DNA of 64,000 nt from Begonia masoniana (lineage: Eukaryota; Streptophyta; Magnoliopsida; Cucurbitales; Begoniaceae). The stretch is from assembly GCA_022432975.1 (NCBI GenBank), contig CM039512.1, positions 28,877,171-28,941,170 on the forward strand. Direction: 5' to 3'. Of the stretch, positions 22,684 through 33,176 are shown piece after piece; the first letter of the stretch is position 1, and the number at the start of each line of letters is the position of its first letter. A program made the position numbers and the translations under genes. The notes under the pieces are model-generated. The model searched no databases and was not told the origin of the DNA. It worked only from the letters and a program-made list of their open reading frames with translations.

Positions 22684-24523
22684 ATGTTGACTTCATCGGC
22701 AGATGGTGTTGCGTTGACGTCATCGGCAGATGGTAATGCGTTGTTTGTGCACGTCATCGGTAGAAGCCTTTTTGTTTTCATTTTTGCTCCTTCCGTTGGC
22801 TTTGCTCATCGGCAGATACGTTGGATTTCCGCGATTTCTCCTAGTATTCCACAGTTTTAAACTTTAATTCCAAACTACCGATTGCCTCTTAACATTTCAA
22901 ACCATGATTTATAGTTTTGTTTTACTACATTGCTGTTTAGAATTATTTCCGCTGCAAGTTTTAAATATTTTAAAATTTTAGAAAAAGTCAAATTTTGACT
23001 GTCGAGCGAAATTTTTTTTTTTAAATTTAGCATCAAGTCGTCATGGTTCGGTTCAGTGTTATGGGTAGCAAACCGGGTTCAGAGGACTCAGGGCGTTACA
23101 CGTTTCATGAATCATACAGACATGTTCTTTTTCATTACGTCGCAGACCAGATAACAGATTACGTAGATTCATTTAGTTGGTTCATTTTACTTTTTAATTA
23201 GGTCACAGACAGATTGTCACCGAGGGCTAAACCCACCTCGTCGTGACCAGATAACAGATTACGTAGATTTATTTCGTTCGTTCATTTCATTTTCTTAAAC
23301 ATGTGCAGAAATCCGTTTTCATACTATTTTAAAAGACGTGATGCATGAACAGTTAGATACGTAAGGTAAACATTCATCATACATACCATCAAGACAACAA
23401 AAACATAACCTGTAAAAGAACAAATCCTAATTACCCAACCAAAACATTTAAACGAGCAATTCACCAATGATCCTCGACGCGACTTTGACGAACGGTGTAG
23501 GCCAATCGGCCATAGTAAGTCACGAAAACTTACCTCATGTGCATTGAACTTCGAGCTCCATCCACGACCGTCGTTCACCTAAGGCAATTCATAACAGTTG
23601 TCGTTAATACGAGCTTAATCCGTCAAACGTCCAAATTAACGAAATCTTAACTAAAGAATTTTCCTAAAGTTTTAATTTAACTAATCGAGGCATTTATCGA
23701 GCAATTCACGCTCGACACCCCAAAACCTCTATTAACGAGTTTTTCCAAAAACCCCTAAAATTCTTGAATCCTAAAATTTCTCATAAATCAATTTAACTTT
23801 GTCCAATAATGCTCGATACTTCCATTACATTCACAACTACGGTAAACCTATCAATTTCAAACCATAAATCACGTTTTTGACGAAACCCTAAACGAAATCC
23901 TAATCGTTTTAACTCTGTCAAAGTCAAAAACTAAAGTCCAAAAACTACAAAACCTCACCTAGAGCGTTGATTGGAGGAGAAAGCAAGGAGAAAACGAGTC
24001 ACCGGAGGAGAGCTCGTCGCTGGAAGAGAGAAACGCCGAGAGGAGGGAGAAGAAAATCCCAAAGGTTAAGAGAAAAGCTCTCTGGAAATCGTAAGTGCTG
24101 GGAGGAAGAAGAGAAAAGTGTCTTTTTAATTAAATTTGATTTTTCAAATTACCATTTTGCCCTTCGTTTGATTTTCTATTTACTTCATCACTTATTCCAT
24201 TATTTGACTCTCAATTCTATTTCTCCAAAATTTTCTTATTTCACAAATAATTCCAACTTATTATCAGGGCTTTATTAAAACTGTCCGTTCGCAAAATGGA
24301 CCTCGTTTACTATTTTTATTAAAATGTCCTTTATATTACGAGAAACGTAATTATCGTAATCTAGCGTTACAACTCCCAAAATTTTCAAAATTTTATTAAT
24401 ATCCTTATTAATTATTAGGATTCTAATAACGCTTTCTATTCGCAAAACGGACTTAATTTGATACATTTACAAAAATGCCAATATATACATATACGACAAA
24501 ATCCCGTAAAGCCGGGTATTACA

Positions 24524-24535
24524 TTTCATCCACCT
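24524..24535 (-). promoter_or_regulatory. polypurine tract of B
   Basis: On the minus strand AGGTGGATGAAA directly 5' of the 3' LTR; D has the same string at the same place, tying B and D to one family. Confidence 0.8.
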
Positions 24536-24563
24536 TATTTAAAATTTTGTCTATAAAATTTGA

Positions 24564-27500
24564 TTACAGAAACAACTCAAGATACTTAGCCATCATATCC
24601 TGCTGTCGCTCCCACGTAGCTTCCTCCACCCCATGGTTCTGTCGTAAGACTTTGACTAGCGGAATCTCTTTGTTGCCTAATACCTTGATGGAAGATTCTA
24701 GAATACGTATTAGCTTCTCCACATAAGTCAAGGTAGGCTGTACCTCGATCTCTCTTGCCTCCATGATATGCGATGGATCGCATAAACACTTTTGAAGCAT
24801 AGACACGTGAAATATATTGTGGATACCTTCCATTGAAGCCAGAAGCTGTAGTCGATACGCCATCTTCCCGATCTTCTTCAAAATAGGGAAGGGCCCCACA
24901 TATCGAGGGCTTAGTTTGTCCTTTCTTCCAAATCGCATAACTCCCTTGATTGGAGAAATCTTCAAATAAACCTTGTCACCTTCTTCGAACTCCAATTCTC
25001 TCCGTCGAGTTTCAGCATAGCTCTTCTGTCGACTCATAGCTATCTCAATACGCTGTCTGATAATGGCAATCTTCTCTGTCGTTTGCTGCAGAATCTCGGG
25101 ACCAACAATACTAGCTTCACTAACCTCGTTCCAATATAAAGGAGATCTACACTTTCGACCATACAATGCCTCATACGGAGTCATACCGATGGTAGCCTGG
25201 AAGCTAGTGTTGTAAGAGAACTCGATCAGTGACAAATACCTACTCCACGATCCCTGAAATTCCAACACACAAGCTCTGAGCATATCCTCGAGAATCTGAT
25301 TCGTCCTCTCTGTCTGATCATCAGTTTGAGGACGAAATGCCATGCTGAAATTTAGCTGAGTTCCCATAGCTTTGTGCAAACTCTTCCAGAACTTCGATGT
25401 AAATCTCAGATCTCGATCTAAGACAATTGAAACTGGTACTCCATGCAGTCTAACAATCTCCTGCACATAAAGCTCGACGAGCTGATCTATAGAAGATGTC
25501 ATCTTCACAGATAAGAAGTGAGCCGACTTTGTCAATCGGTCCACAACCACCCAGATGCCATCATGCCCTTTCGTCATCCTCGGGAGCCCCACAATAAAAT
25601 CCATGGAGATCTGCTCCCATTTCCACTCCAGAATCGGCAGTGGCTGTAATGTTCCGGTCGACCTCTGGTGTTCCGCCTTAACCTGTTGACAAATCAGACA
25701 GGTTTCAACATACTTAGCAACTTCCCTCTTCATGTTCGGTCACCAAAAGTGTTGTTTTAAATCCTGGTACATCTTGGTACTTCCCGGGTGCATAGAGTAA
25801 GCTGAAGAATGTGCTTCGACCAAAATCTCCTTCTTCAATTCTTTGTCGTTAGGCACGTACCATCTATGCCTAAACTTCAATATTCCATCTTCCGAAAGAT
25901 TAAAATCGGATGAGTCTTCAAATGTCATACTTAATCGAAGCTCCTCACACTCCATATCTTTCTGCTGAGCTTCACGTATCTTATCTAGAATAGTCGGCCT
26001 GAGAGAAATGTTGGTGAGCATACTGGACAACTCTGCCACAATCTCCACATCAAACTTCTCAATCTCAGACCTTAACGTAACCGACATCGCTACAAGTAAA
26101 GGCTGACTCACAGTAGGCATTTGGCTCAAAGCATCAGCAATCTTGTTCGTCTTTCCCGGGTGGTACTTAATCTCAAACTCATAGTCTTTGACGAACTCTA
26201 GCCACCTTCTCTGCCGCATATTAAGTTCCTTCTACATAAACAAATACTTCAAGCTCTTGTGGTCTGAAAATATCTCGCACTGCTGCCCATATAAATAATG
26301 TCTCCAAACCTTCAATGCGAAGACCACAGCTGCTAACTCAAGGTCATGCGTAGGATAGTTCTACTCATACGGCTTCAACTGCCGAGAAGCATAAGCAATA
26401 ACTCTCCCTTCCTGCATCAATACACAACCAAGTCCAACTCCAGACGCATCACAGTAAATACTGAATTTATCACTTTCAACAGGCAACGTTAGAACTGGAG
26501 CTGTGGTCAACTTCTGCTTCAATTCCATAAAACTCCCGTCACAAGCAGCCAACCATATAAATTTCTCATTCTTCCGAGTCAAGCATGAGAGAGGAACTGC
26601 AATCTTCGAGAATCCCTCTATGAACTTTCGATAATAGCCAGCCAGCCAACCTGAGAAATCCACGTATCTCACGCACGCTTTAAGGCTACCTGAATTTTAC
26701 TCGGATCCACAGAAACTCCTTCTTGTGATATGATATGGCCAAGAAAACCGACTTTGTCCAACTAGAACTCACACTTAGAAAACTTTGGACATAGACGGTG
26801 TTGACTCAGAATTCTCAAAACAATCCTCAGATGCTCCTCGTGTTCTTCTTTCGTTTTAGAATAGATCAAGATGTCGTCGATGAAAACAACAACAAACTTG
26901 TCCAAATACTCTTTGAAAACACGATTCATCAAGTCCATAAACGCTGCAGGGGCATTAGTAAGTCCAAAAGACATAACAAGGAACTCATAATGCCCATACC
27001 TCATTCGAAACGCCGTTTTCTGAATATTTTCTCTTCGGACCTTCAACTGGTAATAACCCGAGTTTAGGTCAATCCTGGAAAACACTCGGGCACCCTGCAA
27101 TTGATCAAATAAATCATCTATACGGGGCAGTGGATAGTTATTCTTCACTGTAAGCTTATTCAGCTCTCTGTAATCCACGCACATCCTGAGTGTCCCGTCC
27201 TTCTTCTTAACGAACAGAACGGGCGCACCCTAGGGAGAAAAACTGGGTCAGATGAAACCTTTATCCAGCAACTCCTTAAGCTGAGTTTTCAACTCTCTCA
27301 ATTCAGTAGTCGCCAATCTGTATGGATTCTTAGACACTGGCGCAGAGCTCGGATACACATCAATGGTAAATTCGATCTCCCTGTCCGGCGGTAATCTGGG
27401 AAGATCATCAAGGAAGATCTTAGAGAATTCTCTGACTATAGGAAGGTCACTCGGCTTTACTCCACTGAGCAGCTGAGTATCAAATACTGTGGCCAGATAA

Positions 27501-27640
27501 ATCGAGCATTAACCTCTAAACTGCTCGTTGACCTTCATGGAATAGGAAGTAGGCGACAAACTCAACCTGTTCATCGCCTGATAAGCAAACTCGGCTTTAT
27601 CCAGGGGCCGAAAAGTCACAATCCTGGATCGACAATCGAT
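24564..27640 (-). pseudogene. gypsy B pol remnant (RT, RNase H, integrase, chromo-like)
   Basis: Reads leftwards: RT starting SKNPYRLA (about 27340), catalytic FIDD at 26872-26883; RNase H with YCDASGVGLGC (about 26450); integrase zinc region HSSAYSMHPGSTKM...CLICQQ and DDE core; a longest open stretch of 389 codons (25733-24564) covers integrase and the chromo-like tail, ending YLELFL. Stops interrupt the frame at several Trp, Gln and Arg codons, and a frame change lies between 26762 and 26672. The integrase segment still has its Asp, Asp and Glu positions. Confidence 0.9.
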
Positions 27641-28968
27641 GGTGGTGAAGTGCTGCGATAGCTAGTTCATCCCTAAGATAAGATCGTACCACTCTATGCT
27701 CATAACTATCAGACAAGCATAAAGGGTATTATTTCCCACTGAGACGACATTGCCTTGGAAAATACGATCTGACTGCATATGCTCTCCCGAAGGCAGCATC
27801 ACTCTATACTCGAACTCTGCTAACTCAGACTCTAATCCCAATCTAGTCATGCAAGCAGTTGAAATGAAGGAGTACGTAGCTCCCGTATCCATCAAAGAAA
27901 GTACAGCTATGCCCATAATAAATATAGTACCTGATATCACGGAAGGCCCAGCCTCGTCGTCGACGTCACCAGGCTCAATAAAGGCAAAGATCCTCGGCAT
28001 GACCCTCCTCTGATCTCTGCCTGGCTTTGGGCAATCTCTCACGAAATGGTCAATTTCACCACATCTATAACATTTATCAGTGCCCACACGACATTCGTCA
28101 CTGTGCTCCTTCTGGCATTTAGGGCACCAAGGCATCTGAGGAGCCCTCTGTACTTGCTTCCCCTTGCCCTGATCACTACCTCCCTCTGTTGCTACTGGGG
28201 TTGTTGTACTCTAGGCTGCCAACCTCGGTTCTGTGACTGAGGACGGATCTCATGGAAGAAGCCCTTAGCTGGCTCCCTCGGCCTAACACAAGTCTCCCTG
28301 GCAGCCTCGAAGTCTAGAGCTTTAGCTGCGATGTCAGAATAGGGCACATCTATAATTCCCGATACAATAATGTTCATCCAGATCTCTGGATTCAGCCCCT
28401 CCATAAACTGGTGCACTTTGTCTTCATTATTGCTAACAAGACGCGGTGCAAACCGAGATAACGCCTCAAACCTCCTTATATAATCTGCAACTGAACCCGT
28501 CTGCTTCAGCTGTGTAAATTCATTCCTCTTAGCCACCCTCACAGTGCGGCTGAAGTACTTGTCAAAGAACATGGCTTTAAACCGCTCCCACGTCATGACT
28601 GACACATCCGTCATTGACTTGATCGAATCCCACTAGAAACGGACATCCAATGCCAGATGGAAGGTGACATAGGCCACCTTACTCTCGTTCTCTACCTCCG
28701 CATACCCAAGCATGTCATCCACGGTTCAGATCCATTCCTCGGCTAAAGACGGGTCCGATGACTGTCCATTGAATACCGGAGGTTGCAATCTCTGAAATCT
28801 CTCCATGCCCTGATGGTTTGGAACGACCATCTCTCGGGCCTGACGATCCTCACAGTATACTAAACACTCGATTTGTTGTGCTTGCCTGTCCATGTGCTGG
28901 GCTTGATGGTCCAGCAAATCCGTAACTCTGTCTAGAGCTTCATCTCTAGGATCTTTTCCTCGAACCAT
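27641..28968 (-). pseudogene. gypsy B gag and protease remnant
   Basis: Start chosen at ATG 28968 (MVRGKDPRDEALDRV), just after an intron-like segment. N-terminal Gln-rich helix, then the retrotransposon gag domain (PSLAEEWI, a TGA replacing Arg, VMTWERFKAMFFDKYF), an R/Q/P-rich linker, paired knuckles CPKCQKEHSDEC and CYRCGEIDHFVRDC, and protease with intact MDTGATYSF (DTG at 27881-27889). Stops at 28726, 28633 and 28192; one frame change between 28192 and 28135. Confidence 0.88.
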
Positions 28969-28982
28969 TTTTTATATAATGC

Positions 28983-29046
28983 CTATAAAAGTTAAAACAA
29001 ATAACTCTAAGGAATCGAAATCAATAAAGCAATTAAACATACTTAC
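28983..29046 (-). other. intron-like leader segment of B (64 nt)
   Basis: CAACT/GTAAGT donor-like and TTTTATAG/G acceptor-like ends, 14 nt upstream of the gag ATG. Same position and near-equal length in C, D, F and G. Confidence 0.5.
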
Positions 29047-29117
29047 AGTTGAGGAAGAATGTCTGCGTAGTGGCTGTGCAGTCGAGCAGTCTACAGAACC
29101 AATTTTAAAACCCGGGG

Positions 29118-29129
29118 GCTCTGATACCA
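29118..29129 (-). promoter_or_regulatory. primer-binding site of B
   Basis: TGGTATCAGAGC on the minus strand, four bases from the 5' LTR end at 29134. Confidence 0.9.
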
Positions 29130-29133
29130 TAAT

Positions 29134-31492
29134 TGTAGCGACCCTTACCCGTTCCTAATTTTTTTGTAAAAAAAAATTTCTTTTTCTTTTATACTTAATG
29201 CGTAAGTGGGAAACAATTTGAAATCAATTTAATAAAACATTTAAAAACAATTACAAAACAATTGAATAAAACAGGGAAGAAAACAGAATCAAAATCGAGG
29301 GTAAAATCATCAGTGGCCGAAAATCAACAGAGGCGATCGACCGGCTGCTTGACAGCTTATCGATCGGCTCTTTGCAAAACAAGGGGGAGATCGATCGCCC
29401 CTCACGTTGGCGATCAATCGCCCCACAAGATCGATCGGCGCACTCTCTTGATTTCCAGAGAGTGCTGACTCCTCTAATATGCTCTCTAGAATCTGAATTC
29501 CAGAGAGCAACTTTCTCCATTTCTTTTCCTCATCCCCTGCACACTTCTTCTTATACACATACACGCTACAACACTTAAACATAACATTGTTCATAACCCC
29601 ATACATTCCTCCCTTTCGTGAATCACCAAATAAACAACCCGAAACATATCCTAGAACGTGTTTATTTCGTAAAAACGAACTGTGTGGATCAGTTTAAAAA
29701 CTAAACATTTCCTCCTGTTTAAAAGAAAACTCCAACAGTTCCAGTAAATTGCGAAATCAAAACAATCCCATTATCAACATCAAATTCAACTAATCCTTAC
29801 AACAACCTAAACATATTTTTTACGTATTTCTACCTAGAGTAGCCCAAAAGATTTACACACATCACCACGTGTCAAAAACGCCTCGACTGTGGTAGCACAC
29901 TCCCGCGACCATTCTTCTTCAACCTGACTCATGCTTCGGGAGGAGGAACGTCGTCCTCACCTGTTTCGAAATCACCTACACCATACAGACAACTATGAGC
30001 TAAAGGCTCAGTAAATTTTGTAAATGCAGATCCATACTGTGCATATGCGTTTCATGAATCATACAGACATGTTCTTTTGCATTACGTCGTAGACAGATTG
30101 TCACCGAGGTCTAAACCACCTCGCTGTGACCAAATAACAGATTATGTAGATTCATTTAGTTGGTTCATTTTACTTTTTAATTAGGTCACAGACAGATTGT
30201 CACCGAGGGCTAAACCCATCTCGCCGTGACCAGATAACAGATTACGTAGATTTATTTCGCTCGATCATTTAATTTTCTTAAACATGTGCAGAAATCCGTT
30301 TTCAAACTATTTTAAAAGACGTGATGCATGAACAGTTAGATACGTAAGGTAAACATTCATCATACATATAATCAAGACAACAAAAACATAACTTATAAAG
30401 GAACAAATCTTAATTACCCAATCAAAACATTTAAACGAGCAATTCACCAATGATCCTCGACGCGACTTCGACGAACGGTGTAGGCCAATCGGCCATAGTA
30501 AGTCACGAGAACTTACCTCGTGTGCGTTGAACTTCGAGCTCCGTCCACGAGCGTCGTTCACCTATGGCAATTCATAATAGTTGTCGTTAATACGAGCTTA
30601 ATCCGTCAAACGTCCAAATTAACGAAATCTTAACTAAATAATTTTCCTAAAGTTTTAATTTAACTAATCGAGGCATTTATCGAGCAATTCACGCTCGACA
30701 CCCCAAAACCTCCATTAACGAGTTTTTCCAAAAACCCCTAAAATTCTCGAACCTTAAAATTTCTCACAAATCAATTTAACTTCGTCTAATAACGCTCGAT
30801 ACTTATATTACATTCACAACTACAGTAAACCTATCAATTTCAAACCCTAAATCACATTTTTAACAAAACCCTAATCATTTTAACTCTGTGAAAGTCAAAA
30901 ACTAAAGTCTGAAAACTACAGAACCTCACCTATAGCGTTGATTGGAGGAGAAAGCACGAAGAAAACGAGTCTCCGGAGGAGAGCTCGTCGCTGGAAGAGA
31001 GAAACGCTGAGAGGAGGGAGAAGAAAATCGCAAAGGTTGAGAGAAAAGCTCTCTGGAAATCGTAAGTGCTGGGAGGAAGAAGAGAAAAGTGTCTTTATAA
31101 TTAAATTTGACTTTGCAAATTACCATTTCGCTATTCCTTTGATTTTCTACTTACTTCATCACTTATTCCGTTATTTGACTCTCAATTCGGTTTCTCCAAA
31201 ATTTTCTTATTTCACAAATAACTCCAACTTATTATCAGGGCTTTATTAAAACTGTCCATTTAAAAAACGGACCTCGTTTACTATTTTTATTAAAACGTCC
31301 TTTATATTACGAGAAACGTAATTCTCGTAATCTAGCGTTACAACTCCCGAAATTTCTGAAATTTTCTTAAAATCCTTATTAATTATTAGGATTCTAATAA
31401 CACTTTCTGTTGTAAACGGACTTAATTTGATACATTTACAAAAATGCCAATATATACATATACGACAAAATCCCGTAAAGCTGGGTATTACA
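29134..31492 (-). repeat. 5' LTR of B
   Basis: 2,359 bp, intact. Holds a GATCGATC cluster (29333-29440), the conserved short frame, an exon-like 45-nt piece (30517-30561) with CATAG/GTGA and GAG/GTAAGT borders, and an A/T-rich promoter side. Confidence 0.93.
29929..29982 (-). other. conserved 18-codon LTR frame (B 5' LTR)
   Basis: Same peptide as in the 3' LTR copy (GVGDFETGEDDVPPPEA, TGA); the two copies differ here by one synonymous base (TTC for TTT). Confidence 0.5.
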
Positions 31493-31497
31493 GAAAT

Positions 31498-33176
31498 TAT
31501 GGGAAGAAGCAGCAAATACTTAAGTTTTTCTTCAAAATAGGCTCCTTACAAAGGCAGTGAAGGATCAAACACCATTTGAGGCTTGGTATGGTAACAAACC
31601 GTCTCTGAAATTTCTTAAAGTATTTGGGTGTTTGTGTTTTACCTATGTTCCACAAAGCAAGCAAAACAAACTAGATAAAAGAGCTTCACTGGGTATTTTT
31701 TTAGGCTCTAGTTCTCTCTGCAAAGCCTATAAAGTTTTTCAACCACAAACAGAAAACATTGTTATTAGTAGGGATGTGCACTTCATAGAATATTAAGAAT
31801 GGAATTGGGATGATGAAAAGAAGACAGACCATGCCTCGAAAAATCTAAAACTCAAGTTTCTTGTTTCAGACATAAAAGAACAGAGACTTGAAAATTGGCA
31901 AAATGCAATGGTGGATGATGTTCCAGTTAGAGGTATGAGATTACTCTCAGACATTTATAAAAATTGCAACATAGCTATTTGTGAGTCTGTAGATTATGAA
32001 GAAGCAAGGAAAAATCAAAAATGGATAGCTGCAATAAAGAGGAGTTGTTAATGATTGAGAAAAACAAAACTTGAATTCTTGTAGAAAGGCCTCAAGACAG
32101 AAAAGTGATTGGAGTTAAGTGGGTATATAGAACCAATCTAAATGGAGATGACACTATTAACAAGCATAAGGTAAGACTTGTTGTAAAAGGTTATGCTCAA
32201 GTTTTTGGTGTGGATTACTCCGATACGTTTGCCCTAGTCGCTCGATTGAACAGCATCAGACTACTACTTGTTATAGTTGCTTAGAAAAATTGGAGAGTGT
32301 ATCAACTTTATGTCAAATCAGCGTTTTTAAATGGTTTTTTGCAAGAAGAAATCTATATTGAGCAACCTTAAGGTTTTATAAAGGTAGGAGAAGAAGGTAA
32401 GGTGTTTCTTCTCAAGAAAGCTCTTTATGGTTTAAAACAAGCTTAACGAGCTTGGTATAGCAGGATTGATGAATACTTGCTAAACTTGGGATTCGTCAAA
32501 AGTATTTCAGAAACAACTCTATATGTCAAGTAATATGAAGTTGGAATTCTTTTGATTTCCCTCTATGTTGATGATTTGCTTCTGACAGGAAACAAAACAA
32601 GTCTTGTGGAAAAGTTTAAGCAAGAGATGATGGAGGTTTTTGAGATGACAAATCTTGGATTGATGACTTTTTTTCTTTGAATGGAAATCAAGCAAACTTA
32701 GCATGAAGTCTTCCTTTGCCAGAAGAAGTATAAACTTGAGGAATGCAAGAAATTAAATACTCCTATGAATCAAAGCTGTGTAAAGAAGATGGCACTGATA
32801 AAGTAGACAATGGATACTTTAGAAGCTTGATTGGTTGTTTGATGTATCTTACAAAAACATGGCCCGATATTTTAAATGTTGTAAGCATTTTATCAAGGTT
32901 TATGCATTGTGCAAGTGAATTGCATCTCAAAGCTGCCAAGAGAGTGATTAGATATATCAAAGACACAAGTGATTTTGGTGTTAAATTCACAAGAAGCAAT
33001 AATTTTAAGCTGATTGGTTTCTCAGATAGTGATTGGGGAGGTTCTATCAATGATATGAGAAGCACTTCAGGTTACTGTTTTACTTTTGGCTTTGGTGTTT
33101 TTTCACGCTCAAAGAAGGAAGATACCGTGGCTCAATCCACTACTGAAGCAGAATTTATTGCTGCAACAGCTGTTGT
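31498..33176 (+). pseudogene. copia-2 integrase C-term, RT and RNase H
   Basis: Continues copia-2 on the far side of B. Integrase C-terminal segment with PFEAWYGNKPSLKFLKVFGC (31557-31640); RT with KVIGVKWVYR, VDYSDTFA, VKSAFLNGF, KALYGLKQA and an intact YVDDLLLTG (about 32568-32595); RNase H with SDSDWGGS (33022-33045) and TTEAEFIAA (about 33139-33165). Numerous stops, many at Trp and Gln codons, and frame changes. Coding sequence stops at 33176, in the last RNase H motif, where the LTR of G begins. Confidence 0.87.

Larger units (their letters stand above)
19071..23100 (+). mobile_element. solo LTR S1 of the gypsy A family
   Basis: Inserted in the 3' LTR of B with perfect target duplication CGTTT (19066-19070, 23101-23105). 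Starts TGTAGCACCC, ends GGGCGTTACA; the last 45 bp resemble the end of LTR A (ATGGGTARCAAA...GGACTCAGGG). No internal domain, so it is what remains after LTR-LTR recombination. 4,030 bp, of which about half is a 27-bp satellite. Confidence 0.93.
18137..24523 (-). repeat. 3' LTR of B, interrupted by S1
   Basis: About 2,352 bp once S1 (19071-23100) and its duplicated CGTTT are removed, against 2,359 bp for the 5' LTR. The copies differ by scattered substitutions and a few small indels. Carries GATCGATC sites (18336-18450), a perfect 12-bp-arm hairpin, and the conserved 18-codon frame. Confidence 0.92.
18137..31492 (-). mobile_element. Ty3/gypsy element B, both LTRs present
   Basis: Complete insertion in copia-2, minus strand, target duplication GAAAT on both sides. 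13,356 bp including the S1 solo LTR in its 3' LTR; about 9.3 kb without it. The plus-strand reading starts TGTAGCGACCC and ends GGTATTACA. Internal region 24524-29133 has PPT, pol, gag, a leader with intron-like segment, and PBS in the correct order. Confidence 0.95.
15959..33176 (+). mobile_element. Ty1/copia element copia-2 (split by B, cut by G)
   Basis: Host element of the nested cluster: putative short 5' LTR, initiator-Met PBS, gag, protease, integrase up to 18136. Gypsy B follows with GAAAT duplicated on both sides (18132-18136, 31493-31497). The integrase continues at 31498, then RT and RNase H to 33176, where the LTR of G begins. The 3' end and 3' LTR would lie beyond the window. Expected own target duplication TCTTA (15954-15958). 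Confidence 0.85.

Noticed and set aside
20649..22860. Open frames of over 700 codons on both strands (repeated SSADEV)
   Set aside because: The 27-bp unit is a multiple of 3 and nearly palindromic, so both strands stay open. No start context, domain or non-repeat extension supports a protein.
23967..24278. 103-codon basic frame, repeated at 30938-31249
   Set aside because: The two copies are the same place in the two LTRs of B, in the promoter/leader part; Arg/Lys-rich by purine-rich composition, antisense to the element.
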